A stretch of 64,000 nucleotides of DNA from Branchiostoma floridae (GCF_000003815.2 NC_049995.1:4169747-4233746), one strand, 5' to 3'. Positions 29,296 through 41,160 are shown, counted from the stretch's first letter. Notes: generated by a model not told the origin, from the letters alone. Numbers and translations: made by a program.

Positions 29296-29965
29296 GTTAC
29301 TAGTCTTTTCGTCCCCTAGACCATTCGTCCCCGTCCTCGGCATGGACGTTTCGTCCTCGAATGATGCTTGTCCATGCAACAAGTTATTGTCAAGTCACAA
29401 AATTTCTATAAGAGTTTTTATCAAACTTCTATTAAAAAAAGTACATTTTTGATTTGTTTTAGTCTTCCACTTTCGATAACCGGCACAAAACGGACGAGTA
29501 AAAAATTTTCATGCCGCCGGGTCGGCCATCTTGGATGTTTACGCATGTTGAAAAGCGCTCGTGCGCACCTTTTACCGAGTTTGTCTGAGTAAATAAGCAA
29601 ACTTATAGGATACTTTAACAACATAATCGACTGTATGCACATTTTGAAAAACTTTAAGATATTCATGTTGGTGAATTCACCAATGATCCGGACCGACTGG
29701 AATTATATTGTAGTCAGAGTATGGCGCCGTCCAACGAAGGACTGAGCAACTATTTTCCCGATATAAGCGGTCGGAAAATGCTTTCAAAGTATTAGATTCA
29801 ATCAACTACGGAATAGGGCGTTATAAAATGTCTTATAAGTTACCTTTTGGGGGTTAAACACTGTAACATGACGAGGACGAAAGAACCATGACGAGGACGA
29901 AACATCCAAATCGGGGACGAAAGGACTATGGGACGAAAGATCTAGGGGAGGAAAAGACCTGATAC
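29296..29965. mobile_element. Mutator-like MITE with perfect 10-bp target duplication
   Basis: CGTGTTGGTG is present directly before (29286-29295) and after (29966-29975) the element. The ends GTTACTAGTCTTTTCGTCCC and, reversed, GTATCAGGTCTTTTCCTCCC are mirrored over about 25 bases. The interior has further GACGAGGACGAAA / TTTCGTCCTC pairs, forming a nested inverted structure. Total 670 bp with no transposase. A 9-11 bp duplication is typical of Mutator-like elements; the superfamily is inferred from that size alone. Confidence 0.85.
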
Positions 29966-30149
29966 CGTGTTGGTGAGGTGGTCATGTTGGGCAGTCTACT
30001 CTTATGTCCCAAGTAGACGTAAAATATTGAATGTTTGGGTTTTTCTGCCCATATTTCCGCGTTTTTTTTTTTGCTCACAATTTGTCGGCTTGATTACCAA
30101 CATTGTGCATGGCAATATCAATCATTTGGGCTAGGTCAGTTGAATTGTG

Positions 30150-30820
30150 AGACGATCAAGACAGTGTTACTTGGTGAGAAAGATTAGTGGGTACTGAAAT
30201 CATGTGTAACTTATTGCTCGTGGTCAGTTGATCAGCATTTCCTCTGTAGTGGCCACCTGTCTATAGTGGCCACATTTCTCCAGTCCCTTGAGGTCTCATT
30301 GATGTATTACTCCGCTAGTGGGTACCCTAAAAGAGATCCGAGCCAAAAACTGAACGGCTGTATAGACGCATGTTTTTAGCGGTGAGAAATTCCCTTTTAG
30401 CCAGCGGAACTGATATCAAAAGTTAGATTGGTGAAATTTTGTTTCTAACTGAAGAAATAAGCAGGTAAAGTTTGGCAGCCGCGCGCTAGATCGGAGGTAC
30501 ACAGTCGTGGGTTCTGAGTGGTGCGGTTGTACAATAGCAGCGAAAAAGTGCCTTTTGTGGGGATTGACTAATCGTAGTTTGTAATTGCTATAAAAAAAGT
30601 TACTATGTATAGTTTACATTGGCAATTTTTTCCCACGATATAGGGTAAATGTGCTCGACAAAGAATGAAAAATCTGCTGAAATTTCATGTAGCTTCATTA
30701 GCTTCATTATGAACGCGCCCATTTAAACCACGAATTATAACATAGAAGTCTATGGGAAGAAGAAACTCATCAATGAGACCTTGAGTGGCAGCTATAGACA
30801 GGGTTGACTTTATACCTTTT
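30150..30820. mobile_element. Second copy of the CAGTCAAACC MITE, interrupted
   Basis: 30150-30292 and 30786-30820 together match, in reverse complement, the MPV17-intron element near 18792-18950. Landmarks are ACTTGGTGAGAAAGATTAGTGGG, GGCCACATTTCTCCAGTCCC and CTATAGACAGGGTTGAC. The copy is split by another element at 30293-30779, and its left end is truncated or diverged. Confidence 0.85.
30293..30779. mobile_element. MITE with GTCTCATTGATG termini, copy 2, nested
   Basis: Ends GTCTCATTGATG and CATCAATGAGAC are perfect complements. CTTGAG flanks it on both sides (30287-30292, 30780-30785). The uninterrupted relative at 18792 reads CCTTGAG followed by TGGC in reverse complement, which confirms a 6-bp target duplication. 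Homologous to 27031-27474. Confidence 0.9.
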
Positions 30821-30984
30821 ATTACAAAATGGAGATAATATTATAATTTGAACAAGATATCTATAAGTATTAATTATTTCTACAACTAACTGATATGGTG
30901 CTCAGGTATTTTAAAGTAAATAACCTGCTTATCATGTTCTTTCCCTTGGACAGAAGTAGCATGGACATGGTCTACATGTCAATT

Positions 30985-31080
30985 TGGTAATTATCCGAGG
31001 GGGGGGGGGTATGTTTATTAGATTTTGAAGATGTGTGTGTGTGTGTGTGGGGGGGGGGTTATTCCGGGGGAGGGGGGGAT
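30985..31080. repeat. Poly-G and GT-rich low-complexity stretch
   Basis: Two runs of nine or more G and a (GT)n tract. Preceded by GGACAGAAGTAGCATGGACA at about 30950-30970, which recurs at 35671-35691 and in reverse near 27770-27790. Confidence 0.8.
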
Positions 31081-33990
31081 GTTTATACAGAAGAGTATGA
31101 CTCTATGGGGAAAATGTTTGGGTTTGAGAATAATCTGTGGGCCTGAGTTCGATCACAGCGTCGGACATGTTGTAAAGGATTGCTATCATCTTTTGGAAGG
31201 GATGTAAAACGGGGGTCCTGGCCTAAAATAGAACTACTTTGTCCCTACCTGGCCTGTCGAACTCTCCATGATATGATAATAAGGGCCGATTTACAAAAAA
31301 TAACTTGTCCTACGACCTTCCAAAGGCGGTGGGTGTCCCGTGTAAAAATGAAAAATACTCATTGTCAAAGAGCAATTGGATTAACCAAATGTATTTCATT
31401 TTCATTTCATATTCACACAAGTCATATACAAATTGAGAAAGATCATTGAGGAAGCAAATTATTTTCTTGATGAACGGATTTTTTTCCAAACATAATGGAG
31501 CGGGCGGTGGTAAAAAAAGAGGCATTTGAGACTGCCTGCCTTATTCCCAAAGCAGCCATGTTTAAAACAAATTATCCATACTGATTAATAGCAAGGAACA
31601 TTGAAATAGATTGGTGTGGCATTTGCGATCAAACACCTGTGTGTAGTGTATAATTTCTTCCTTTCTTATTATGCATTTCATTTTTACTTTCTAAACTGTA
31701 TTGGTCAGACCAGAGTCAGGCTATAGAGTTTCGGCCAAAGTTTAAGTAAAACAGCGTGCAAAATACCCACTTACGCACTTACGCAGCGCAACCACATTTT
31801 GCTTGGCGCAACTCAGGTTGCTACAAAGTATAAAAGAAAAAATGGCAATGGTTCCTGAACAATTTTAGTATGATCCATACTTCCTAAATTCAGAGTGGTA
31901 TGGGTGGAATTTGTCTGGTGCAGGTATGCAGAAAAAGTATTTCGAGCCCTGGATATGCAGCACTAGACTAGTTGCATTGTTGTTAACATGTTACCCTTTT
32001 CCAAATCTAACATGGCATCTTTACAATCTGTGGGCACTGGTTATTTATGGTTGTCTCATTTGTTTTCTCCTGTTAATGTGTGTGTAAACAAAGCGGTACA
32101 GAGCATAGTGCAAATTTGAAGAGCAGGATGGCCAGAGAAGGTGGGGTTATTTGCTCAGCTGTAAGTGGGAACAGCACACAAGCAAACATGTCACACACAG
32201 AAGCTGACCTATATTGTGCATGTTTGAAACTTCCCCACCCGTCAGAGTAACAAGTAGTAAACCCTTCAGAGTACAGTTTCTCACAACATTGTTGTATCAC
32301 AATGGTCCCATGTTTAAAGACTTGTCCAAATACTGTTCATGTTACTTGGGACAGACACACTCCAGGAAGTGGTTTTTCTTTGCCATTTTTAAATCATTTT
32401 GTGAATCAGTCACCTACATGGAGATGAAACTGTATTAAAGATACTCAAATTGAATTTGGAGTATGTAGCAATTGTTGTAGTATCAAGTGGTCTAGTCTAC
32501 CCCCCAAATAAAGAATACTAGCACTATGTGCAATGTATAAAAAATGTTCCTCAACATATTATTTCAAAGTTGTCGATGCCAAGAAATCTCGAAATATTAT
32601 TTTGTAATGTGCTTCTTGGAACTCATTAGATTGACTTTGTTATCTGGTGATCATCCCATTGAAACACATACTTCTGATTAAAAAACAGTAACCTCAGAAC
32701 AATGGGCAGATCATCCTCAGAAATCTAGTAATACAGTAGTATATTTTGGCTGGAGGCCTGCGTGTGTTAGCCTGGGACCTCAACTCACCCCTTGCCCCTA
32801 ATGGCCTCATTTGGAGGTATTTACTTGTAGATGTAGATGTAGTAGAGCTGATCTTGAAAATGATATTTGTAAAAGGTTTGCAGCATTCCCATCATGCTTC
32901 TCACGTCTGCATAAGGGGCAATACTATAAATACTGAAATGTTTGCTGTGGTTTTGTGTTTTTTTGTGGTGGCCGAGAACTCTAAACCACTGCAAACATTT
33001 TTCCATTTTCGTATGTGACTGCAGTATATGGCTTTATTGGGAACCACTACGAACACTCCTCCCAGCATGACACCCAGAGTGGACCTGAATGTTCTGTACT
33101 TTGTCCTCTCCCAGTTCCCAGGGCAGTAACTGCCCTTGTACCTCTCTGCAAACAGCCTTTTATGGGGATGACTTTCTGCATTCTCTGCCAGGTTTGCGGG
33201 TTTCTGAGTTGATCTAACCACATACAAAATGTGGCATGGATAGATTGTTGTAAAGGTCACTTAGCAGTCTGCATTGTACACGGCTAGAATAATGATGCAG
33301 TCAGGGGCTTGGATGTAGGCCAGACAGAGCAGGCCATGACAAATGGAAAGGTACACCCACATAGTATATTTTGGGCTGCTTGCCAACAGGTAGGTTATGC
33401 CATTGAGTTACTTTATAAGTAGACCTTGACCAACATTGTGCCTTTTCAATGGTTCAGTTGTTTTGATGACCCACAGTTATTGTGACAAACTAGTTTTGTG
33501 TCCAACATGTTATGCTATGAGACTTTTGTTATGTATGCAAGGACGAGAAGGGATGAACGTATCATCTTGATTTTTGGTTTGCTGATAGCTTAAGTAATGC
33601 TTGATACAATTTCACTGTATATGTGCTAAATAGATAAAATGAAATAAAATCAAAATATTCATCATGTGAATTGGGATCTTATTTGCATAATTGATGGCAA
33701 GATTTGAGGATAACTCCAGAAAGAAACAACAGAATTTTGGCCAATTATGAGGCTCGTCTACCATATGGAATGTGTATGATTTTACTCTTCCGGAGTATCA
33801 GGTTGCTCACAGCACTGACTGTTATCATGTTAACGTTAGGCCAGTCCAATTTGATGTTCCATGGATTCACTGCTCCTATTTTTCTGAATTTGGGGGAAAG
33901 TTGTATCTCGGCTCTGGACTACCAAAATGAAATCGTCTGAGCACGAGCTTTTGGCTGCAGTCTTGCACTCATAGAGGTGAGGGTTGAAGT
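31081..33990. other. No gene recognised; decayed repeats
   Basis: No exon could be supported. One end of a repeat related to 35955-36423 (AGTATTTCGAGCCCTG) lies at about 31938-31955. A decayed member of the TACTGTAAATGCAG family lies near 32915-33020 (ACTGCAAACATTTTTCC, CTGCAGTATA). Confidence 0.45.
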
Positions 33991-34213
33991 CTTAGGCCCA
34001 ATCTACACACAGTTTTTACAGAGCAAAGCTGTCGGGGACCCCTGCTAAGCTATCGGTAAGGTATCGTATAAATGGTCCGGACCTTTCGGGAGAAATTTTC
34101 CCGATATCGTAATGGGGATATAGTAGTTCCATCTAGACGATGAAAAAAAGCTGTCGGCGAGAGGTTGTAGGCTCGCCGATATCGGGAAAAACTGTGTGTA
34201 GATAGTGCCTAAG
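33991..34213. mobile_element. MITE with CTTAGGC termini
   Basis: The ends CTTAGGCCCAATCTACACAC and, reversed, CTTAGGCACTATCTACACAC are strongly mirrored, continuing into AGTTTTT on both sides. The interior contains AAGCTGTCGGGGACCCCTGC, and the whole 25-base phrase is found reversed at 39675-39705. Length 223 bp; target duplication unclear. Confidence 0.8.
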
Positions 34214-35954
34214 AAAGATGGCCGAAAATGACAATAGAAGGATAAGACATAAAAAGAGTGTGCTACAGTGAATGAGAGTGATTAGAATGAATGGAATGTT
34301 TGAAAGGCAATAGACTGTACACAGGTGTACTATGGAAGGACAAAAATGGAAAGAAGGTTTACACAGAAACAAAGAAGGTGAGGGATGAAAAGAGGGAAGG
34401 TCAAAAAGGGAAGATGCACAAAGCGGGAGTGAGGAAGGAAGAGGGGAAATGTGAGAAGTTGTTAAAGTAGTATGACTCTGAGAGGTATATAGATAAAGAG
34501 TATGTGATTCTTGCATTAAAAAAATTGTATCTCTACTCTACTTCTGTTGGGTTGCTGTGACACCTGTTAGATTCCCAAGTCTCATGGGACTGGTTCTTGC
34601 CAGAGATCTTTGATATTTATATTACGTGAGAAATGGGTTGGTATTGTCCGCACCAAGACTAATGATATTGGGCCTCCTAGTAAGTCATTTGCATAACATT
34701 AACAAAAGCTCTTAAAATTTCATGGATGTATAAGGTTGCCAAAGTTGATTAGAGCTTGTGTGACTTTATCAAATAAGATAAAATGTAATGAGTAACACAT
34801 AAATGTCTAAAGACATCATTCTACATAACAAACTTGGTTTATTTGGCGAAGGTATGTGTTCATGGAACTCTATTTTGAGAATGAGGTAATGTTGTTCCAT
34901 CACTGAAGGAGACTTGTGTTACCTGGGGGCACAGGAGCAGATAATGGGATAACGTGTTTGCTATAGGTTTGGGTATGGAAATCCTTTGACTCATCCATGA
35001 TCAAAAGACTTATTAGTAATGGCATATTTAGTGCAATTTCTTTGCAATATGGGGATGAATAAATAAGATTTGGGGTATGAATATACTAGTATAAGTTCCA
35101 AATAGACAACCTATGTTTAATCATCATGTACATTTTCACTTGTTACTCTGTGATGGAGGGTAACCTCCAACGACAGAGTATTGTTGTTGTCCAATGTGAT
35201 GAGTGTTTGCATCTGTATAATCTCTGTTCCCTTTGCCGCATTTATATGTAGTTTGGCATGTTGTCTGCACGCAGTTGCGCGATGATGCACATTTTTTTTT
35301 CCACGATAGATTCGATTTCTTTCCTGTTCGTCGTTATTTGTCTGTCTAGGACTGTCCATATCACCGGCATAATATATATTATATTGTTGCAACTGATGCA
35401 AAATATTTCAGTGAATGTTACCTATGGTCATTTCTTGAATTTGAAAGCACTGTAGCCCCTGGGTAGGGGTCTTAGCAAGCAGCCTATGTCAAATTTTCAA
35501 CATTAAAGCTTCTGTACATTTTTTAAAATGTTTTCACTGGCCGACTGGTCTGTGTTCTTTTTCTTTCTTCCGTGGCCACCCAATGAAGACTTTACACAAC
35601 GCAGAAAAGAAACTGCCTGCTTATTATCTTTTGTCCAAACCTTCCTGCTTATTGTCTTTTTTTTTCATTGGACAGAAGTAGCATGGACACAGTTGATTAA
35701 GGAAGCTGAAAAAAAGTTTCAGAACCTTTTTTTAAGTTTTAGGTATTGTATTGCTCTGTTTTTGTCGTAATTACTGAGCATTTGTGTCCACTAATGTAGT
35801 ACTGCCTGTACATAATTTTGCATGTATATTTTTCAAACGGCATGTAAAGTACATGCTAACATGCAATTTTGCATATTGTTTTGACTACATATATCTGGAC
35901 TCAACAACCAGAACCTCTGGCCCTTAAACCAGACTTAATGCAATTTTTTTCTGT
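34214..35954. other. No gene recognised
   Basis: Contains part of a dispersed repeat (34680-34880: CATTTGCATAACATTAACAAAAGCTC up to TTTGGCGAAGGTATGTGTTC) whose pieces recur at 45170-45230 and 57265-57300. Near 35815-35880, ATGCAATTTTGCAT phrases resemble the interior of the next MITE. Confidence 0.45.
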
Positions 35955-36423
35955 CAGGGGTCGAAATACACATACTTAACTTGCAATTTGCACATAATTT
36001 TTGAGATTTGCATGTAAAAATATTCTGAACTTGCAATATTGCATGTTGAAAATACCTAGCCTATAGTAAAAATACTGAGGCATGGTGCCTTTGTTTGTCT
36101 GACGGGGATCGTCACCGGTCGTCAGTAGGTGTTATAAATAATCAAATTTGGCTTTGCTGCAAACTTACATGCTGATTATGTGGATATCTTTCCAAAATTT
36201 CAAGTTCTGTCTATACTTTCATGCGCCAATTTCTGTCAACCAAAAGTGACAGAATGGGCAAAATTCTTATCTGTCTTGAGCAACAAAATTCTGCCAAAGG
36301 ACGGAATGATAGATGCTGGCTGGAACATTTCAGTATTTTGCATGTAAATTTTTCAATTTGCACGTAAAATTTTTGCCAACTTGCAATTTTGCATGTAGCA
36401 AAAAAAATGTATTTCGACCCCTG
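35955..36423. mobile_element. hAT-like MITE with CAGGGGTCGAAATACA termini
   Basis: Perfect 16-base terminal inverted repeats (CAGGGGTCGAAATACA and its complement), with TCTGT directly abutting both ends (35950-35954, 36424-36428) as a likely 5-bp duplication. Subterminal phrases TTGCAATTTTGCATGT repeat at both sides. 469 bp, no ORF. Confidence 0.85.
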
Positions 36424-36904
36424 TCTGTCTTTCCATTTTTTTTTCTGAAAAGTCTTGGGGCCCTTATGATTTAAGAACTCCTTGGGCTTTTTCGTGAAAA
36501 CATTCTAAACACGATAGAAGAAAGGAACAACAGATTTTTAGCATTTGGGCATGTAGGTAGCTTGGCAAACATGTAATGATATGCATATTATGCTATTGAG
36601 TACTTGATTTACGTAAGTAATGAGGAAATTGTATTCCATTGTTTTTAATAATTGGATTTCAATAAATCTAAAATGTAATTCATGACAGGCACCAAATATG
36701 CAAATTAGGAACTGATTTACATATTCGACATAATCAATACAAAACTGCTAAATAAGAAACAGCTTAATCAGTCATATAATGTTTATATTACATTTTGATT
36801 TACTTATATCGTAAAATGATATTATGTATTGTTTGCTATGAGTTGTATGGACAGGTTTATGCATTAACCCCCCTAGGGCACATTGAAAAGCTCTGAGATA
36901 TATA

Positions 36905-37032
36905 GAAATAATAGAATACAACACGGTGTATTCTGTATCACCCGAGGTACCAGCCCGACCGCGGGAAAGATCCGACCCGCGGGAGGGCTGGGACCGGGGG
37001 CGATGCGGAATACACCGTGTTGTATTTTATCT
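36905..37032. repeat. GC-rich long hairpin
   Basis: ATAGAATACAACACGGTGTA at about 36909-36928 is mirrored by TACACCGTGTTGTATTTTAT at about 37011-37030. Inner arms also pair (CCCGACCGCGGG with CCCGCGGGAGGG). Its left flank (ACATTTTGATTTACTTATATCGTA, CCCTAGGGCACATTGAAAAGC) resembles 53940-53985 and 54505-54525, so it belongs to a dispersed repeat. Confidence 0.8.
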
Positions 37033-37919
37033 ATGTCATACCCACCTGAGAAAACACATGTTTCGATAGGAAATGCACCAGAAGTTGAGACAATGTTGTG
37101 TCCTCGAACAAAAGATTGTAACAACAGCAATTCAGCCCGTTTGAAAAAGTTTGATTTACTCGAAGGAAGCCCGTGTGATACAACTTAGAACCCGTGTGAT
37201 ATGGAAAGTTATCACACGGTCCGGAACACCTGTATCGAACGTTTTCGCAGCCCAGGTATGACATAAAAGGCGTTATGTCACCCCTGGTAAAATAAAACAA
37301 ACAGACAGACATTTCTGCATTTACATGTTCGCAAAACTCTGTTTGTCTTACCGAAATGTATAAAACCATTTTGATTTTTGGTTGCATCATGAACAGGGCG
37401 TTATTTTGGGCAAGATTCTAATTATGTTTTGATATGACAAACCCATGTTTTCCATAGAAACTATACTCCTCTGAACAGTAGTCTAATGGCAACACGTATG
37501 ATAGTGAGTTGAAAGCTCACAATCTTTCCTATTTGCCACTTGATCACTAGCCAGAATGGCTCATGGATCAATATTGGGAAGATTGTATGCACTGTAGCCT
37601 GATCAAGCAACAATACAATCATGTAGAGTGGGAAATGACTTTACTTATAGTCTAGGAAGGCAACACTCATGAAAGAGACAGACTACTCTGGATTGAACAT
37701 GGTCATAATTTTTCAATCAGTGAAAGTATTTTGTTGAGAAAGATTTTGAAGTACTATGTGGTTGTAAGCAGTGCTTTGTTTGCTTATTATGGAGTATCCA
37801 TCCATTGACTACTTGAATGGACAAGATGATGACGAAAGCGGTCCTCGTCGACTCGACGGACGAACAACGGGGATCCATCCATTGAAATTTTGCTAGTTCA
37901 AGAAGTTGTATTTGATATA

Positions 37920-38102
37920 CTGTAAATGCAGAAATGTTCGCGGTGGACCACTTCACCGCGAACTTAAAACCACCGCGAACATTTTTCTATTATAGTATTA
38001 GACTACGGTCTATGGTGTTACCGCGAAATTAAAACCACCGCGAAAAGTTATTTTTCCCGCTACCGCGAAATTAAAGCCCCGCGAACTTAAATGCATTAAC
38101 AG
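37920..38102. mobile_element. Short MITE CTGTAAATGCAGAAA, copy 2
   Basis: Begins TA-CTGTAAATGCAGAAATGTTCG and ends AAATGCATTAACAG, mirrored with the start. The interior holds several direct repeats of ACCGCGAA(A/C)TTAAA. It is related to the 152-bp element in MPV17 intron 2; the 3' TA flank is mutated. Confidence 0.75.
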
Positions 38103-38261
38103 TCATCTTAGACAGCCATAATTCTCATTTTTGTATGAACAGATTCTAGCATGATCTTGTACTTGTAGGAAAGTGAACTCCAAGTTCCAAGGATATAGGG
38201 TGATGTTTTTTTTGCATGCTGTAAGTGATATTGAAAATAAGTACTGCCTTTAATAGATAGN

Positions 38262-38510
38262 GCGCAATTAGATGGTTTGGTCATGCAGGCAAGGTCGACG
38301 GGGTTAACAAAAACAATACTACAAGGGACAGTCCCAGGAAGCCGAAAGAGAGGAAGACAGAAGAAACGATGGGAGGACAACATAAAAGAATGGACCGGGC
38401 TGAACTTAGCGGAAGCCATAAGAGCGGCGGAGGATAGAGACAGGTGGAGAAGAATAGTGGACGAAGTCATGGTGTCCCAACGACCCACACAGAGGTCAAG
38501 GGATAGGTGA
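38262..38510 (+). pseudogene. C-terminal fragment of a non-LTR retrotransposon polyprotein
   Basis: The frame from 38277 reads LTKTILQGTVPGSRKRGRQK, then RWEDNIKEWTGL and AAEDRDRWRRIV before a stop. This R-x-R-GR-x-x-x-RW ... DR-x-x-WR signature is the conserved tail of several LINE-type polyproteins. Just upstream RWFGHAGKV lies in a different frame, so there is a frameshift inside the fragment, and no reverse transcriptase precedes it. A single N at 38262 marks poor sequence. It is a decayed fragment of an element of a different type from the one in the eEF1A intron; its clade is uncertain. Confidence 0.8.
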
Positions 38511-39174
38511 GGTGAGGATTAATATAGAAATGATAGGTTATGAATTCCCCAATCTGTGAAGTTAAGATAATGATGAATTATTGCTTGGATAAACATGCAG
38601 CATTACATGATGCTGATAGGATCATGTTGGCAAAGTGTAAAACAATACAGGCCCCACTGAATGTCATATGTCATTTATGCATTGCAGTTTTTATCGTCAT
38701 GTTACTGTTTCTTTCATTCGTCTTGAGTTTCTGATTATATAGTGGAACATTTTGATTCATACATTTGTTAACAGTGACAGCATAGTCCAACTCAAAATTC
38801 CCCTATTGCCATTTGACCAGGCCAGAGTCTGGTAGAAACAAATAATGTATGGCAAAAGTATTGTTGTATATAATTTCTAAAGCCTGTCTGCACAATCACG
38901 GAGACTGATGATAGGTTTAGATAGTGTGTGATGATAAACTGATGCTACTTTGTTGAATGTCATTCATGATATATAGCTTGTAAACAGGACAGTTGATTAA
39001 TGTCCAATCATACTATGAACATTACTTTAAACTTGAATTATAAGAAAGGGTAACAATTGTATATGGTAAAGCTAGAGCATTTATCTGTTTACCCTTTAGA
39101 AAACCTGTCAATGTTGATATGTTTATCCAATAAATATTACTGAGTTCTGCCACAAACCATGTTCTGATTCAAAA

Positions 39175-39640
39175 TCATGGGTAAATTTGGGTAATTCTTG
39201 GAAGTGATCGGTAAACTTCCAGCTAAATGTGGGTAAAGGGGTAAATATGGCATTGAATATTCTGGTAAAGGTTGCATAAATCCAAGGTAAATACAGGTAA
39301 ATGGGGGTAAACATGGCATTGAATATTCTGGTAAATGTTTGTATAAATCCGAGGTAAATATGGGTAAATACAGCTATATGAGATATACTCCGCCTGGTAA
39401 ATGTCGGTAAATGCGCAAAATATATGAGAAATACCTCGCACGGTAAATCTCGGTAAACGCATATTTACACGAACCTGGTAAATGTGGGTAAATCAGGCAA
39501 ACATTACCCGCTTTACCATGCGGGTAAATGCCTGGTATATTTGCACCTTTACCGGCGGGTAAATGTCGATAAATCCCGGGTAAATCTAAACTTTACCCGG
39601 CTATACATCGCATTTACCAATGTGGTAAATTCGACTTTTC
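39175..39640. repeat. GGTAAA-rich degenerate tandem array
   Basis: More than 20 GGTAAA(T/C) words at irregular 8-20 base spacing. A 66-base higher-order unit is visible (ATGGCATTGAATATTCTGGTAAA at 39247 and again at 39313). Toward the right end the word also appears reversed (TTTACC). No coding potential. Confidence 0.85.
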
Positions 39641-39659
39641 ATGCAGTGATTCGTACGAA

Positions 39660-39900
39660 AGCTTAGCAGGGGTCCCCGATAGCTTAGCAGGGGTCCCCGA
39701 CAGCTTCCGCGCGCGTGTAGATGTGTCCCGACTTCGCGAAGGCTCATTAGCATACAACGCGGGCTCATTAGGCTATATAGCTGTTTATGACTGCAAGCGC
39801 CACAGGTGTCCCGCGGCCAGCGTTCCAGATCCCCCCCCGACACATCCACCGATATCGGTAAAAACTGTGTATAGATTTTACACAAGCTCTCTCGCCGGCT
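39660..39900. repeat. Relative of the CTTAGGC MITE
   Basis: GCTTAGCAGGGGTCCCCGA occurs twice in tandem at its start. The phrase GCTTAGCAGGGGTCCCCGACAGCTT is the exact reverse complement of 25 bases in the element at 33991-34213. The right end has GATATCGGTAAAAACTGTGT, matching GATATCGGGAAAAACTGTGT of that element. Confidence 0.7.
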
Positions 39901-40389
39901 GGGCTTAATGACCCCCTCCCCATAGGGTGGCGGCAATTGTAGGGCCGGCCGCTAGGGGCTTGATTTTAGTCAGGCTACCCCTGGCCCCAGCCCTGGTCGT
40001 AACTCATTTTCTGTGACAGCTAATTGCAGCAGATTTGGCCAAACATCCTCCCCTGATCTCTGGCATCTTTGAACCACAACCAGATTTTTTGCCTCCATGG
40101 TTTCGGCTTTAAAAATCTCCAAACCGTGCTCATGTAGTGTCATGTCCCGTGCCTTTTCTTTGCCAAATTGTACCAACCCCCTTCCCCACCGACTCACGTT
40201 AAACATTCAAGTTGAGAACGGAGTGCCAGAGTGAATCGTGAACCTTAAATCGTTTCTGCCATGTTTGGGTCAAATCATGAGGTTTTGTTAGATCATTCTA
40301 CCTATGCACAATGCATTTCTTTCCCGCTATAGTTGCAGCGTGTAACATGGATACCCTAGTTCTCTCTGTTAAAATGTCAATACATTCGT

Positions 40390-41160
40390 GTGTGGTTGTT
40401 ACAAGACATGTTGGTATGTGTTTTGATAGAAGATAAATGTGGCGGAGTGGATACAAACGTGTTTTATTTTGTATCTACTTAGAGCAGTATATACCTCAGA
40501 GTAGCAATCCCCATTTAGACACATTTGGGAACAAGTAAATTGGGGGTCAGTAAAACCAGGACTGTTAACGGAAGTTTTTAATTTGAAATGACTCAGTATT
40601 TGATGCATGATAAACAAAAATCAACTAAACTATTCGATTAATCACTAGACAGTGGATAAGATGCCTAGTTTGAGACGGATTATCAGGGCGAGTTGCGAGT
40701 TATTTATCGTTTATACATCGCAAGTTCATTTCGCCGATGCCTTAGAAAATATGGATCGCGACACCATATTCCCATATGTACTGATACATCCCGGACCAAT
40801 GACAAGCTGAAAGGGAACAGTGTCGCTTATTATTGTTAAAAGATTAGATAATATCAGTACGGGCGAAAATCATACGGCCGACTGTTGAAGCACACCACAA
40901 GAAAGACGGTCCAAGAATTCATTATTTAAATACGCTTCGTCAATTAACAGGAAACATTGTAGCCGTTAAAACTTAGCACTAGTTTTTAAGGTAGGCATAA
41001 AAGGGTTTAAATGTTTTGATTCGCTATTGTTGTTTTTAGCGTTTTAGGTTGCAATGTAGCAATCGTAAAGTACCCCCTTTTTGATAGGTACATCTCAATC
41101 TCCCGTTTTGATAGTTGGTTGCGTCTGAATCGCCCCCGTTTGGATAGTTACGACAGAAAC
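40390..41160. repeat. Segmental duplication, copy A
   Basis: Long stretches match 42230-42745 in the same order and orientation. Examples are CAACTAAACTA(T/C)(T/C)CGAT, AACAGGAAACATTGTAGCCGTTAAAACTTAG and TTTTTAAGGTAGGCAT, then TTAGGTTGCAAT. Copy A is longer between the landmarks, so insertions or deletions followed the duplication. Confidence 0.85.

Noticed and set aside
39175-39640. CRISPR-like array
   Set aside because: The words are short and irregularly spaced, without conserved repeats and unique spacers of constant length, and the DNA is from an animal.
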